64,000 nucleotides of DNA from Nostoc sp. C052 (GTDB lineage: Bacteria; Cyanobacteriota; Cyanobacteriia; Cyanobacteriales; Nostocaceae): assembly GCF_013393905.1 (NCBI RefSeq), contig NZ_CP040272.1, positions 186,001-250,000 of the forward strand, given 5' to 3'. Positions 35,443-45,121 of the stretch are shown here, piece by piece (within the stretch, counting starts at the first letter, position 1; the number at the start of each line of letters is the position of its first letter). The notes under the pieces are model-generated. The model saw only the letters and a program-made list of their open reading frames with translations, was not told where the DNA came from and searched no databases. Position numbers and translations under genes: made by a program.

Positions 35443-35533
35443 TTGTCTTGTGTCATTTTTTATTTGTCCTTTGTCCTTAGTCATTAGTCATTTGTCAGTT
35501 ACCAATGACTAATGACCAATGACCAATGACCAT
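35443..35533. repeat. Heptad tandem repeats TTTGTCC / CAATGAC
   Basis: TTTGTCCTTTGTCC and CCAATGACTAATGACCAATGACC units fill the gap between the murQ start and the DUF3110 stop, forming an inverted pair of short tandem repeats. Confidence 0.75.
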
Positions 35534-35980
35534 TTACAATAATCCTTCCAATTTGCGACGAATCTTCTCTAGTTCAGAATCAGACAATTCTGGTTCTTCT
35601 AGTGGCTGTTGATTGAGCAAGAAGGTGTCTTCAACAGTATCATCCTTCTTGGCATCTGCTTGCCAGTCAGTTTCTTCTACATTCAGTTCTGGGGGAGTGA
35701 CAACTAAATTGCTGTTTTCTGGGATAATTTCCCATTCATATCCAGCACTTTCGCAAAATTCCTTGATTTCCTCAGCATCCATCGGCTCTGGTGTTGGTGC
35801 GGGGAAATCTTGAGCTTCTAACATCAGGGCAAAGCGCGTCGCATCGTCTTCTGACTCGAACATCAGAATTTTATTGCGTAGCTTGCCGCTGTAGGCATCG
35901 CCCTCCCGAATCGTGTGAATCCCCTCATTTTCCGTTCGAGCATTAAAAATTAACACAAAGACACGCATTGGTGTAATCAT
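35534..35980 (-). CDS. DUF3110 protein
   Basis: A 148-residue soluble acidic protein. The first 85 residues form a DUF3110 domain (MRVFVLIFNARTENEGIHTI, then NKILMFESEDDATRFALMLEAQDFPAPTPE and EIKEFCESAGYEWEII), a family restricted to cyanobacteria and plastid-bearing organisms. The C-terminal 60 residues are a Glu/Asp-rich tail ending in a predicted helix (SDSELEKIRRKLEGLL). Function unknown. The ATG at 35968 is an alternative start. It is transcribed with murQ but separated by repeats. Confidence 0.85.
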   Translation of the reverse strand: MITPMRVFVLIFNARTENEGIHTIREGDAYSGKLRNKILMFESEDDATRFALMLEAQDFPAPTPEPMDAEEIKEFCESAGYEWEIIPENSNLVVTPPELNVEETDWQADAKKDDTVEDTFLLNQQPLEEPELSDSELEKIRRKLEGLL

Positions 35981-36251
35981 CTGTCCTTTTTAAGGTTTAT
36001 TAATATTAAAGTTCGAGATTGTGACTCAAGGGAAGTCACAGGAACAATTTTCACTCTATTCAGATTTTCCTGAAAACGCCAATATTATTAAGCATAAGTA
36101 TTAGATCGAGATTAGATCGAGCAAATACCGTAACTTAACCAATGAAGCCTTGGGTTTAGTTGGCGTATCCTGGAAATGGCATACTGAATCAATGTGCCAG
36201 TTAATGCTTGTGTGTGCCAGCGACATCCGGCAATTAATACAGTGAAAGCAA

Positions 36252-39200
36252 ATGATTAAATCTCCCAATCAAGATTGTCACTCCCCTTACCCTAACCGCA
36301 AGCGTATGTGGTTGCTGGTGTTGAGTCGGGGTAGCATTGCCTTGGGCGGACTTTTACTGTTAGGAGTTATTGTCGGTATTTGGCGGTTGTGGACTTTTGT
36401 CCAAACAGAGTTAACACCCTTGGCACAACAAAGTCTCACGACTACACTCAATCGTCCGATAAACCTGGGAAAAGTCACACAATTTTCGTTGACGGGAGTG
36501 CAGTTTGGGGCTTCCGCTATCCCTGCGACAAGCACAGATCCAGACCGGGCCACAGTGGAATCTGTGGAGGTGGGTTTTGACCTGCCACAACTAATTTTTA
36601 ACCGCCACCTGAAGCTAGATGTCACCTTAGTCAACCCAGATATTTATATTCAACAGGATGACCAAGGGCGCTGGGTTTCCACTACTATCGCATCGTCAGG
36701 TGAAGGCGGCCCGATTAAAACCGATTTGGACAACCTGCGGTTTCGCAATGCGAAGCTGGCATTGATGCCGCAGGAGAGGGCAGAGGAAGCAGGGAGCAGG
36801 GGGCAAGGGGCAGGGAGCAGGGAGCAGGGAGCAGGGGGAGCAGGGGGAGCAGGGGTAGGAATATCTTCCACGTCTCCCTTATCCCCCGTAACATTTTCTC
36901 AACTGAACGGATCTGCCCAACTTTTAGCTAATAACCAGTTGATCCGGTTTGAAGTTGGGGGTCAAGCAGATAGTGGTGGCAGTATTTCTATTCAGGGAGA
37001 GACGCGTTCCAGGGTGCTAGCAGGGAACTTCCAGGTGCATGCACAAGATTTGCTAGCTGCGGATATTACTCGGTTGATTAAGTTACCGGTGAACTTACAA
37101 GCGGGTCGAGCCAATGGCGACTTGCTGGTTCGGTTGACGCCAGGACAGCAAACTTTGTTGTTTGGCAATGCTGCTGTACAAGGGGTAACACTTCAAATAC
37201 CCAAAGTCCCGCAATTGTTGAGCAATAGTCAAGGAAACCTCCACTTTCAAGGAACGGAGTTGCAGTTAAATAATGTTACTAGCAACTACGGCAAAATTCC
37301 CCTAGTGGCTACGGGAATCATCGACACTCAAGCAGGCTTTAACTTGGCAGCCCGTGTAAATGCGGTAAGTTTGGCAAATGCCCAGGAGACTCTCAAAATA
37401 AAACTACCTGTGCCGATCGCTGGACAAGTACAAGCAGACTTACAAATTACCGGATCAACTAAAGAGCCAATTCTCTCTGGCTCAGTTGGCACAATTCAAA
37501 CTGCTCGGATTGATAAAGTTGATTTTAATAGTATCAGTAGTAAGTTTGAGCTTGTTACTAGTTCCTCTTTAATTACCCTGAAAGATATTCAAGGTAAAGC
37601 TAAAGTTGGTGGCGACATTACGGGCGCTGGCACAATTCAACTTGGTAAAAGCCCACGACTGGATTTAAATTTCGCGGCCAAAAATGTTCCAGGGGATGCG
37701 ATCGCAAAAGTTTATGAAACAACACCCGCTTTTCAAATCGGTAATGTCTCAGCTACAGCCGAACTAACTGGCGCTCCCACCAATGTCCAAACTGTGGTAC
37801 AGTTTCAGGCTCCTAACGGAACTTACCCCGGAACTGGTGAAGTTGCGATTTCCCCAAATCGCACCGTCTCTTTCCGTAATGTGGCTCTAAATGTCAGTGG
37901 TGGAACAGTCCGGGCAACCGGTAGTTATGCCAATGAGCGTTGGCAAGCTGTGACGGTTGCCTCTGGGGTGAAATTGGAACCCTTTGTAAACAAAAGTCAA
38001 CTCCAAAATGTCTCTTTGGCAGCAGCACAGTTTAATGGTCGTCTTCTCCTCTCAGGAAGCACAGCACCATTTAAAATTGCCACAGTTCGCAGTGATGGAG
38101 CAGGAGTTCAAATTGGTGGCGGTACAGTTGCAATTTCTAATATCCAACTGCAAGACCAAAGCTTTTCTGCTCAACTTGTAGCTAATGATGTGCGGCTGGG
38201 ACAAATATTGAAACAGTCTCCCCCAGCTTTAAATAATCCTTTGGGTGGAACTTTCCAAATCGCAGGTAACAGAGAGAATTTCAGCCTCAAAACCCTCATT
38301 GGCAGTGGTGAAGGCCGCCTTGCTATTGGCGGTGGAACGGTTATAGCCAAAAATATCCAAGTAGCTAATGGTGTTTATCAGGCACAAGTTCAGGCTAAGA
38401 ATGTGCCTGTGCAGAAGTTGGCAGCAGTACCAAAGCAATTCCAGGGAGCGTTAACTGGTCAAGTAAACGTGGCGGGTTCTGTTGAGTCCTTCCAACCGCA
38501 AACTATTCAAGCCACTGGTCAGGCGCAGATAAATGTTGGAAGTGGAACGATTACAGCCTCTAATATTCAAGTAGATAATGGTGTTTATCAGGCGCAAGTT
38601 CAGGCTAAAAATGTACCGTTACAGAAGTTGGCAGCAGTACCAAAGGAATTCCAGGGAGCGTTAACTGGTCAAGCAAACGTGGCGGGTTCTGTTGAGTCCT
38701 TCCAACCGCAAACTATTCAAGCCACTGGTCAGGCGCAGATAAATGTTGGAAGTGGAACGATTACAGCCTCTAATATTCAAGTAGCTAATGGTGTTTATCA
38801 GGCGCAAGTTCAGGCTAAAAATGTACCGTTGCAGAAGTTGGCAGCAGTACCACCGCAGTTTCGAGGAGTGTTAACTGGTCAAGCAAACGTGGCGGGTTCT
38901 GTTGAATCTTTTCAACCACACACTATTCAAGCCAGCGGTCAGGGACGCCTGGATGTTGCAGGTGGAACGATCGCAGCCTCTAATATTCAAGTGGCTAATG
39001 GTCGCTATCAAGCTGTCGTTAATGCTTCTGGTGTGGAATTAAATCGGTTAAATCAGCAATTACGGGGTCAGTTTGGCGGTCAGTTGCAATTAGTTGGCAC
39101 GCTAGGATCTTCCAAATTAGCTGATGTGCGTGCCGCTGGACAGGTGCAATTATCCCAAGGTATTCCTGGTCTAGAGCAACCCTTGAGTGCTGCGATCGCT

Positions 39201-42200
39201 TGGAGTGGTGAAAGGCTGACCATTGAGCAAGCAACTGCTGCCGGTTTAAGTGTGACTGGTAACATATTAGCCAATGCTAAACAGGCAGGCATACCGGAAA
39301 TTACTGCCCTAAATCTCAAAGTCCAGGCGCAGAATTACAACTTAAAACAGTTACCAATCAATCTTCCTAATCAGGTTGCTGTGGCGGGGAGAGTAGATTT
39401 TAATGGTCAAATCACTGGTAAATTACCCTTGCCAAATGTGGTAGGGCAAATTAACTTACGAGACTTGGTTGTTCAAGATATTGCCTTTGAGCCATTGTTA
39501 ACTGGAAACATCGATTCCGCACAGGGACGCGGTTTGAGTTTAAACTTGGCAGGAAATAGCGATCGCTTGTCCTTCAATTTAGATGCCAATAATCGCCCGA
39601 AATCTTTCTTAGTCAAATGGCAGCAAGCATCAGCCACAGGTAATATTCAAGGGAATGATTGGGCACTGAAAGTTGCAAATTTCCCCTTACAAATATTGAA
39701 TTTGACTCCGCCAGCAATTACTCGATTGGGTGCTGGTAAGATCGCTGGATTGTTGACTGGGGATTTGCTATTTAATCAGCAGACATTGGCAACAACGGGG
39801 AATTTAGCGATCGCTAATCCGCAAATTGGCCGGCTTAAAGGCGATCGAATAGCAGCTCAATTCCGCTACAGTAATGGTAAAGCCACACTCGCAAGTAGCG
39901 AATTTGTCAAAGGTAGCAGTAGCTACGCCCTTGTCGGCACTGTTAATCAAACTCCGAAAGGCCCTCAACTACAAGGTAAACTGAACGTCAAGCAGGGTCA
40001 AATCCAAGATGTTGTCGCTGTAGCCAAAGTATTTGATTTACAAAATTTGCCAGGTGGTTCAGCAGCAATCTACGGCACAGCAGCAGATCTAACCACCACC
40101 CCTCAAGGAGCGCCAAATCAACCCTTATTAACCCAAATCCAACGGTTTTCTGAAATTGAAGCTTTGGTAGCAGAAAAGGAACAACAACGACTTGATTCCA
40201 CTCCCATACCAGATTTGGCAGACTTAAAAGGGACTTTCAACGGTGAAGTTGCTGTAAATACAGCTACAGCCAATGGATTATCAGTGGAATTTAATTTGAA
40301 TGGACAAGACTTTGCCTGGGGTAAAAAGGAAGAACGAAATCGTTTTTATACTGCCGACAAAGTGATTGCTGAAGGCAACTTTGAAAACGGTGTATTGAGT
40401 TTGCGACCATTACGCCTCGAATCCCAAAACAGGCTAATTGCCTTCACGGGTAACGTTGGCGGTGATGAACAATCTGGTCAGCTGCGGGTGAATAATTTTC
40501 CGGTACAAGTACTGAATAATTTTGTCAAACTGCCAGTTGGAATCACAGGTAATCTTAACGCTACAGCAGCTTTAGCAGGCAGTATTGCCAATCCCCAATC
40601 TAGAGGGGAATTGCAAATCACAGAAGGAATGCTGAATCAGAGCAAAATAGAGTCAGCAACAGCAAGTTTCAGCTATGCCAACGGACGCTTAAACTTTGGT
40701 AGTACTGTAGCAGTTGCCGGGCCAAAGCCTGTTGATATTACTGGCAGCATACCTTATAAATTGCCTTTTGCTTCTGTTGCACCAGACAGTGAGCAAATCA
40801 GTTTGGATATGAAGTTAGAAAATGAGGGATTGGCATTGTTAAACGCATTGACTAATCAAGTGGTATTTGAGAAAGGTGAAGGAGAAGTAGACCTCAAGGT
40901 GCGGGGAACATTGCAAAAACCCCAAGTAGATGGAATTGCTACTGTCAATAATGCTACTTTTTCAGCCCAGGCTTTGCCAGGTAAGCTGAGACGTGTCACG
41001 GGTAGAGTACTGTTTAATTTTGACCGCATCTCAGTAGAAAATCTTCAGGGTAGATTTAGCCGTGGGAAGGTAGAAGCTGCTGGAGAAATTTCCATTTTCA
41101 ACAATGAAAACGTGACTATTAATAATCCCCTGACTGTTAACCTCGATCAGCTAGCGTTGAATCTCAAAGGACTCTACCAGGGAGGCGCTAGCGGCAATTT
41201 GCAGATTACTGGTTCTGCCCTTAACCCCATGATTGGCGGTAAAGTAAATTTATTTGATGGTCAGGTATTGCTAGCAGAATCTACCGACGCCACAACATCT
41301 GCAAATAACAGTAGTCTTGGTGTATCACCCACAAAAGCCGATAAGCAAAGCAAACCTGAAATTGGGAATGGGACGGGAAATGCGAACGCCAGATTTAATA
41401 ATCTAGATTTGGAACTAGGTAAAAACGTCCAAATTACCCGTGCCCCTATTCTCAGCTTCCGCGCCACTGGTAATCTCATAGTTAACGGCTCAATCAATCA
41501 ACCAATACCCGATGGTACTATCCAGTTAGAACAAGGTGGAGTAAATTTATTTACTACCCAATTTAATCTTGCTCGTGGCTATAAACATACCGCAACATTT
41601 AGTCCATCTCAACCCCGTGATCCCAACTTAGATATTCGGCTATTTGCCAAAGTACTGGATGTAACTCAAAGTAATGATTTCGGACGAGTAAATGCCACAG
41701 GTTTATCAGCCTTAGAGAGTGTTCGAGTCGAAGCCACTATCAACGGTTTAGCGAGCAAACTGAATGAGAATTTAGAATTAACAAGTAGTCCATCACGCAG
41801 TCAAACCGAAATTGTTGCTCTTTTAGGAGGTGGGTTTGTAGACACCCAAGGACGTGCAGACAGTACTTTGGGTCTGATTAACATCGCAGGTTCGGCTGTA
41901 TTCAACAATTTTCAGTCAGCCTTTAACCAAATTGGAAGTACCTTTGGCTTAAGTGAATTGCGGATATTTCCTACCGTTATTTCTGAGAATCCCGAAGCAG
42001 GAAGAAGTAATTCAACTTTGGAATTAGCAGCTGAGGCCGGGGTTGATATTTCTTCTAAGATATCTGTTTCTAGCATCAAAATTTTGACCACAAATGACCC
42101 ATTCCAATGGGGTGTTAATTACCGAATAAACGACCAATTTCGTGTTCGTGCTTCCACTAACTTAACCGATGACAGTCGTGCAGTCGTCGAATATCAGAAT

Positions 42201-42209
42201 CGGTTTTAA
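36252..42209 (+). CDS. tamB: Giant TamB/AsmA-like envelope protein
   Basis: A 1985-residue protein with an uncleaved N-terminal anchor (LLVLSRGSIALGGLLLLGVIVGIW, about residues 16-40) and a long beta-rich repetitive body, ending in a TamB (DUF490) domain with IVALLGGGFVDTQG and a C-terminal strand GVNYRINDQFRVRASTNL. TamB-like proteins bridge inner and outer membranes and are thought to carry lipids or help insert outer-membrane proteins. Residues about 696-920 are near-exact 70-residue tandem repeats. Residues about 175-205 (AEEAGSRGQGAGSREQGAGGAGGAG) come from an in-frame purine-rich repeat. It is far longer than E. coli TamB (1259), as usual for cyanobacteria. The single gene has no obvious partner next to it. 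Confidence 0.9.
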   Translation: MIKSPNQDCHSPYPNRKRMWLLVLSRGSIALGGLLLLGVIVGIWRLWTFVQTELTPLAQQSLTTTLNRPINLGKVTQFSLTGVQFGASAIPATSTDPDRATVESVEVGFDLPQLIFNRHLKLDVTLVNPDIYIQQDDQGRWVSTTIASSGEGGPIKTDLDNLRFRNAKLALMPQERAEEAGSRGQGAGSREQGAGGAGGAGVGISSTSPLSPVTFSQLNGSAQLLANNQLIRFEVGGQADSGGSISIQGETRSRVLAGNFQVHAQDLLAADITRLIKLPVNLQAGRANGDLLVRLTPGQQTLLFGNAAVQGVTLQIPKVPQLLSNSQGNLHFQGTELQLNNVTSNYGKIPLVATGIIDTQAGFNLAARVNAVSLANAQETLKIKLPVPIAGQVQADLQITGSTKEPILSGSVGTIQTARIDKVDFNSISSKFELVTSSSLITLKDIQGKAKVGGDITGAGTIQLGKSPRLDLNFAAKNVPGDAIAKVYETTPAFQIGNVSATAELTGAPTNVQTVVQFQAPNGTYPGTGEVAISPNRTVSFRNVALNVSGGTVRATGSYANERWQAVTVASGVKLEPFVNKSQLQNVSLAAAQFNGRLLLSGSTAPFKIATVRSDGAGVQIGGGTVAISNIQLQDQSFSAQLVANDVRLGQILKQSPPALNNPLGGTFQIAGNRENFSLKTLIGSGEGRLAIGGGTVIAKNIQVANGVYQAQVQAKNVPVQKLAAVPKQFQGALTGQVNVAGSVESFQPQTIQATGQAQINVGSGTITASNIQVDNGVYQAQVQAKNVPLQKLAAVPKEFQGALTGQANVAGSVESFQPQTIQATGQAQINVGSGTITASNIQVANGVYQAQVQAKNVPLQKLAAVPPQFRGVLTGQANVAGSVESFQPHTIQASGQGRLDVAGGTIAASNIQVANGRYQAVVNASGVELNRLNQQLRGQFGGQLQLVGTLGSSKLADVRAAGQVQLSQGIPGLEQPLSAAIAWSGERLTIEQATAAGLSVTGNILANAKQAGIPEITALNLKVQAQNYNLKQLPINLPNQVAVAGRVDFNGQITGKLPLPNVVGQINLRDLVVQDIAFEPLLTGNIDSAQGRGLSLNLAGNSDRLSFNLDANNRPKSFLVKWQQASATGNIQGNDWALKVANFPLQILNLTPPAITRLGAGKIAGLLTGDLLFNQQTLATTGNLAIANPQIGRLKGDRIAAQFRYSNGKATLASSEFVKGSSSYALVGTVNQTPKGPQLQGKLNVKQGQIQDVVAVAKVFDLQNLPGGSAAIYGTAADLTTTPQGAPNQPLLTQIQRFSEIEALVAEKEQQRLDSTPIPDLADLKGTFNGEVAVNTATANGLSVEFNLNGQDFAWGKKEERNRFYTADKVIAEGNFENGVLSLRPLRLESQNRLIAFTGNVGGDEQSGQLRVNNFPVQVLNNFVKLPVGITGNLNATAALAGSIANPQSRGELQITEGMLNQSKIESATASFSYANGRLNFGSTVAVAGPKPVDITGSIPYKLPFASVAPDSEQISLDMKLENEGLALLNALTNQVVFEKGEGEVDLKVRGTLQKPQVDGIATVNNATFSAQALPGKLRRVTGRVLFNFDRISVENLQGRFSRGKVEAAGEISIFNNENVTINNPLTVNLDQLALNLKGLYQGGASGNLQITGSALNPMIGGKVNLFDGQVLLAESTDATTSANNSSLGVSPTKADKQSKPEIGNGTGNANARFNNLDLELGKNVQITRAPILSFRATGNLIVNGSINQPIPDGTIQLEQGGVNLFTTQFNLARGYKHTATFSPSQPRDPNLDIRLFAKVLDVTQSNDFGRVNATGLSALESVRVEATINGLASKLNENLELTSSPSRSQTEIVALLGGGFVDTQGRADSTLGLINIAGSAVFNNFQSAFNQIGSTFGLSELRIFPTVISENPEAGRSNSTLELAAEAGVDISSKISVSSIKILTTNDPFQWGVNYRINDQFRVRASTNLTDDSRAVVEYQNRF
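36779..36862 (+). repeat. Purine-rich low-complexity insertion within tamB
   Basis: About 80 bp of GGGAGCAGG and GGGGCAGG units, nearly free of pyrimidines except C in the units, interrupt the coding sequence in frame. The same repeat type fills the gap at 516-615. It adds a flexible Gly/Ala/Gln-rich loop to the protein. Confidence 0.75.
38338..39009 (+). repeat. 210-bp tandem repeats within tamB
   Basis: Anchor GCAGCAGTAC recurs at 38421, 38631 and 38841, giving an exact 210-bp (70-codon) period with about three full copies and a diverged edge on each side. Copies 1-3 are almost identical in DNA, so the expansion is recent or kept uniform by recombination. Confidence 0.9.
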
Positions 42210-42233
42210 ATCACCATCTCAAATAAGTCAATA

Positions 42234-43163
42234 TCAGATTGTGATATTATCATCCCCTTGCTGATTAATAACTAATCGCAAAATCGATAACCCTAAAATT
42301 ATCAAAAATAGCACTAACCCAATGGTGCAAGCATAGCTAATTTCCAAGTTGTTGAAGGCTTGCTCATATAGATAATAAACAATAGTTTTCGAGCTATTGA
42401 GTGGCCCTCCTTGAGTCATAATGTAGACTTCTTCAAACACTTTGGTCGCAGAAATAGCCGAAATCACCGCCACTAGTGCTAAATACGGCTTCATCAAAGG
42501 TATGGTAATATCCCAATGTTTGCTGATACCATCAGAGCCATCGATCGCAGCAGCTTCGTAAACATCAGCAGGAATTGATTGCAACCCCGCTAAATAAATC
42601 ACCATATAGTAGCCTAATCCCTTCCAAACGGTGACAGCCATCACGCTGGCGAGAGAAATTGGTACGATGCCAAAAATTTTTGCTGGGCTAGTTAGCCAAG
42701 GGATACCTTCTGGAAAAATACCTAAAGCTTTAAATAACTGATTAAGTAATCCGTTTTCTGCATACAGCCATTTCCAAGCTATTCCCGCAACCACCATTGA
42801 AATTACCACTGGGGTATAGTATGCTGCTCTAAACCAATTCATCCCCCGCAGTTTTTGATTTACCAAAATTGCTAGCACTAAGGGAGCAATTACTAAAATT
42901 GGTACTACGCCCACAAGATATAAAAAAGTGTTTTCCAAGGTTTTCCAAAAAACTGCATCCTTCCAAAGCTTGAGGAAGTTGGCGAAACCTATCCATTGTG
43001 GCGGCTGGGCAATATCTTCATAGCTGGTAAAGCTGAGGTAAAACGCTTGCAATGCAGGCCAAAAGACAGTTAACCCTAAAATAATCAAGGCAGGTAGTAA
43101 AAATAAATAAGGCGTTAGACGCTGTTTGATGAACATCCAATTCTTAGGTATTAATTGATTCAT
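42234..43163 (-). CDS. Sugar ABC transporter permease, MalF/UgpA type (orphan)
   Basis: A 309-residue permease with six membrane helices. The start reads LTPYLFLLPALIILGLTVFWPALQAFYLSFTSYE, followed by FRAAYYTPVVISMVVAGIAWKWLY, and the EAA loop is EAAAIDGSDGISKHWDITIPLMKP. This is the CUT1 class (di- and oligosaccharides, glycerol phosphate). No second permease, binding protein or ATPase adjoins it; the next gene on one side is tamB (convergent) and on the other a divergent GIY-YIG gene. In cyanobacteria such permeases often work with distant subunits and a shared ATPase. The substrate cannot be told. Confidence 0.88.
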   Translation of the reverse strand: MNQLIPKNWMFIKQRLTPYLFLLPALIILGLTVFWPALQAFYLSFTSYEDIAQPPQWIGFANFLKLWKDAVFWKTLENTFLYLVGVVPILVIAPLVLAILVNQKLRGMNWFRAAYYTPVVISMVVAGIAWKWLYAENGLLNQLFKALGIFPEGIPWLTSPAKIFGIVPISLASVMAVTVWKGLGYYMVIYLAGLQSIPADVYEAAAIDGSDGISKHWDITIPLMKPYLALVAVISAISATKVFEEVYIMTQGGPLNSSKTIVYYLYEQAFNNLEISYACTIGLVLFLIILGLSILRLVINQQGDDNITI

Positions 43164-43317
43164 AGGAAGTTTAATAGTTATTTTTTGCTTTTTCAGAACA
43201 AGAATTTGGAGATGTGAGTAGATTTAAGCTTCAATATTTTAAGGGCATATATTTGCTTGCGTAGCGCTTCGCGCTTGCCGTATGCATTGCTAATTAATAA
43301 TTCAGAGATAAACTGCG

Positions 43318-43980
43318 ATGGAAACTCAACACAATCCACCAATTGAACATCAAAATGTCCCCATAAACCACCGTGGACTACATGAATTTTTGTACAGTTC
43401 TGAAGACGAACACGCTGCCGTTGAGGTGAGTATAACTCCTGAACTGGCAAACAATGGTACTGAAATCATTGACCTTGAAGCTTGGAGTGCAGCTACTCAG
43501 AACGCAAAAATTGCTGGTGTTTACGCAGTATTGGACGCAGAACGCCGCAGCCAGTACATTGGCTATTCTCGAAATGTGTTGCTTTCCCTCAACAGTCATC
43601 TTCGCCAAAATGGTAAGGAAAAGTGTGCTTTTGTGCGTGTGCAATCATTCAAGTTCCCCAAGCGTCAAGAAATGGAAGATTTGCGAGATTCCTGGATAGC
43701 AGCACTCGCAAGTACGCCACCTGGTAATGCTTCCGAAAGTGGAATGTGGGCTAGTACAGTAGGCGAAGCGACTAAGGCGGTAATGTCGGAGGCGGAACGT
43801 CAAGCCTATGAGGATAAAAAGCTAAAATTGCGGAAAGCAATGGCTGATACAACCCTTTCTAAAGAGTTAGAAACAACAGATGCAAGTCAAGCCGAACGTC
43901 AGCGTCAACTTGAAGGTGCTGTGAAAAACGATGACTGGAGTGTAATTATCGACGCACAAACACAAGAAACCAAGTTTTAG
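43318..43980 (+). CDS. GIY-YIG-domain protein
   Basis: A 220-residue protein with a GIY-YIG nuclease-like domain in the middle: GVYAVLDAERRSQYIGYSRNVLLSLNSHL (about residues 67-95) gives the GVY...YIG pair and an arginine at the expected place, and the catalytic-type Glu may be in the KRQEMEDLRDSW stretch. The N-terminal 60 residues are acidic, and the C-terminal 80 are charged and helical (SEAERQAYEDKKLKLRKAMAD). This layout is like cyanobacterial and plastid proteins with a GIY-YIG fold of unknown role rather than UvrC. It is divergent from the sugar permease. Confidence 0.82.
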   Translation: METQHNPPIEHQNVPINHRGLHEFLYSSEDEHAAVEVSITPELANNGTEIIDLEAWSAATQNAKIAGVYAVLDAERRSQYIGYSRNVLLSLNSHLRQNGKEKCAFVRVQSFKFPKRQEMEDLRDSWIAALASTPPGNASESGMWASTVGEATKAVMSEAERQAYEDKKLKLRKAMADTTLSKELETTDASQAERQRQLEGAVKNDDWSVIIDAQTQETKF

Positions 43981-44085
43981 GATAAGTGTTCAGTCCTCTT
44001 GTTATTTCCCCACTTGGATATCCCATATCTTTACAGGATAGGGTATTCAAGGCTTTGTTACGATCAAAACTTTAAGACTAGAATC

Positions 44086-44901
44086 TTAAACAGCAGAAAT
44101 AGCACAAACTTGTAATCCGACAGGTGTGTGAATAATTACTGATTCTACACCGAAGACTTGTGCGATCGCATTTGGTGTCAGAACTTCTTCAGGTGTCCCA
44201 ACTTCCCAAATATGACCCTGTTTTAATAATGCAATGCGTGAACTATACCGAGCTGCTAAATTCAATTCGTGTAAAACTGTGACAATAGTTAATTCCTGCT
44301 GCTGATTCAGTTCTTTGAGCAGTTCCAATAGTTGCAATTGATAGTTGATATCTAAAAAAGTTGTCGGTTCATCTAATAATAGAACTTTAGGTTCTTGCGC
44401 CAGTGCTAGAGCTAAAAAAGCCCGTTGTCTTTCACCACCTGAAAGTTGTTCGACTAAGCGATCGCTTAATTTTTCTAATTGCGTCTTTTTAATTGCAGCT
44501 TCAACTTTTACCCAATCTTGGGCATTTAATTCCCATTGCCACCAAGATTGATGTGGCGTGCGTCCTAAACTTACTAATTGTCGCACTGTTAAGCCAACGG
44601 AAACTGTTTGTTGTTGCGGTAATAATGCTAGCTTCTGTGCAACTAAATTTGGAGGTTGAGAGTGAATTGCTTTACCATCCAGTAACACTGTTCCATGTTG
44701 TGGCGAGAGAATACGGCTCAGTAATTTGAGTAAAGTAGATTTACCTGAGCCATTAGCACCAACTAAACTCAACCATTCTCCTGTTTGCAGAGTGAGGTTA
44801 ATGTCTTGGACAATTGGCACTAAGGCGTAACCGCCTGTGAGATTTTGTAGTTCAAGTGGCATTTGCTGAAATTCAACAATTAAAGGTGTAGTAAACACCA
44901 T
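44086..44901 (-). CDS. ABC transporter ATP-binding protein, iron-siderophore/cobalamin type
   Basis: A single-domain ABC ATPase of the FecE/FhuC/BtuD class. Walker A GANGSGKSTLLK, Q-loop LLPQQQTVSVGLTVRQLVSLGRTPHQS (the GRxPH motif of this class), signature LSGGERQRAFLALALAQEP, Walker B VLLLDEPTTFLDINYQL, and His in VLHELNLAARYS are all present. The ATG at 44862 (MPLELQNL) is a likely alternative start, as the first 13 residues are not part of the domain. No permease or binding protein is next to it. The incomplete binding lipoprotein at the right end of the window is of a matching class but about 19 kb away. Confidence 0.9.
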   Translation of the reverse strand: MVFTTPLIVEFQQMPLELQNLTGGYALVPIVQDINLTLQTGEWLSLVGANGSGKSTLLKLLSRILSPQHGTVLLDGKAIHSQPPNLVAQKLALLPQQQTVSVGLTVRQLVSLGRTPHQSWWQWELNAQDWVKVEAAIKKTQLEKLSDRLVEQLSGGERQRAFLALALAQEPKVLLLDEPTTFLDINYQLQLLELLKELNQQQELTIVTVLHELNLAARYSSRIALLKQGHIWEVGTPEEVLTPNAIAQVFGVESVIIHTPVGLQVCAISAV

Positions 44902-45121
44902 TTTTATAGAAGGGATGGCTCTTTAAAGAAAAACTTTTTACTTGATCGCGAGATAAGCTTAGAATTACCAAACTAAAAACTTGCTTGATATCCAAAAATA
45001 TTTTACGAACCTGCATCATTCCATCCATAATTATCTGTTTGAATATGCTTGCCTATCAACTGAACTAATTTCATAAGATAAAAATAATGTAGGGGCGGAC
45101 ATTCGTCCACCCCGATTAAAA

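Noticed and set aside
38338..39009. Regular repeats that could be mistaken for a CRISPR array
   Set aside because: The period is 210 bp with no unique spacers and the open frame continues throughout, so these are protein repeats.
43193..43450. 85-codon minus-strand frame overlapping the GIY-YIG start
   Set aside because: The plus-strand GIY-YIG domain is clear and overlaps it; the frame has no recognisable features.
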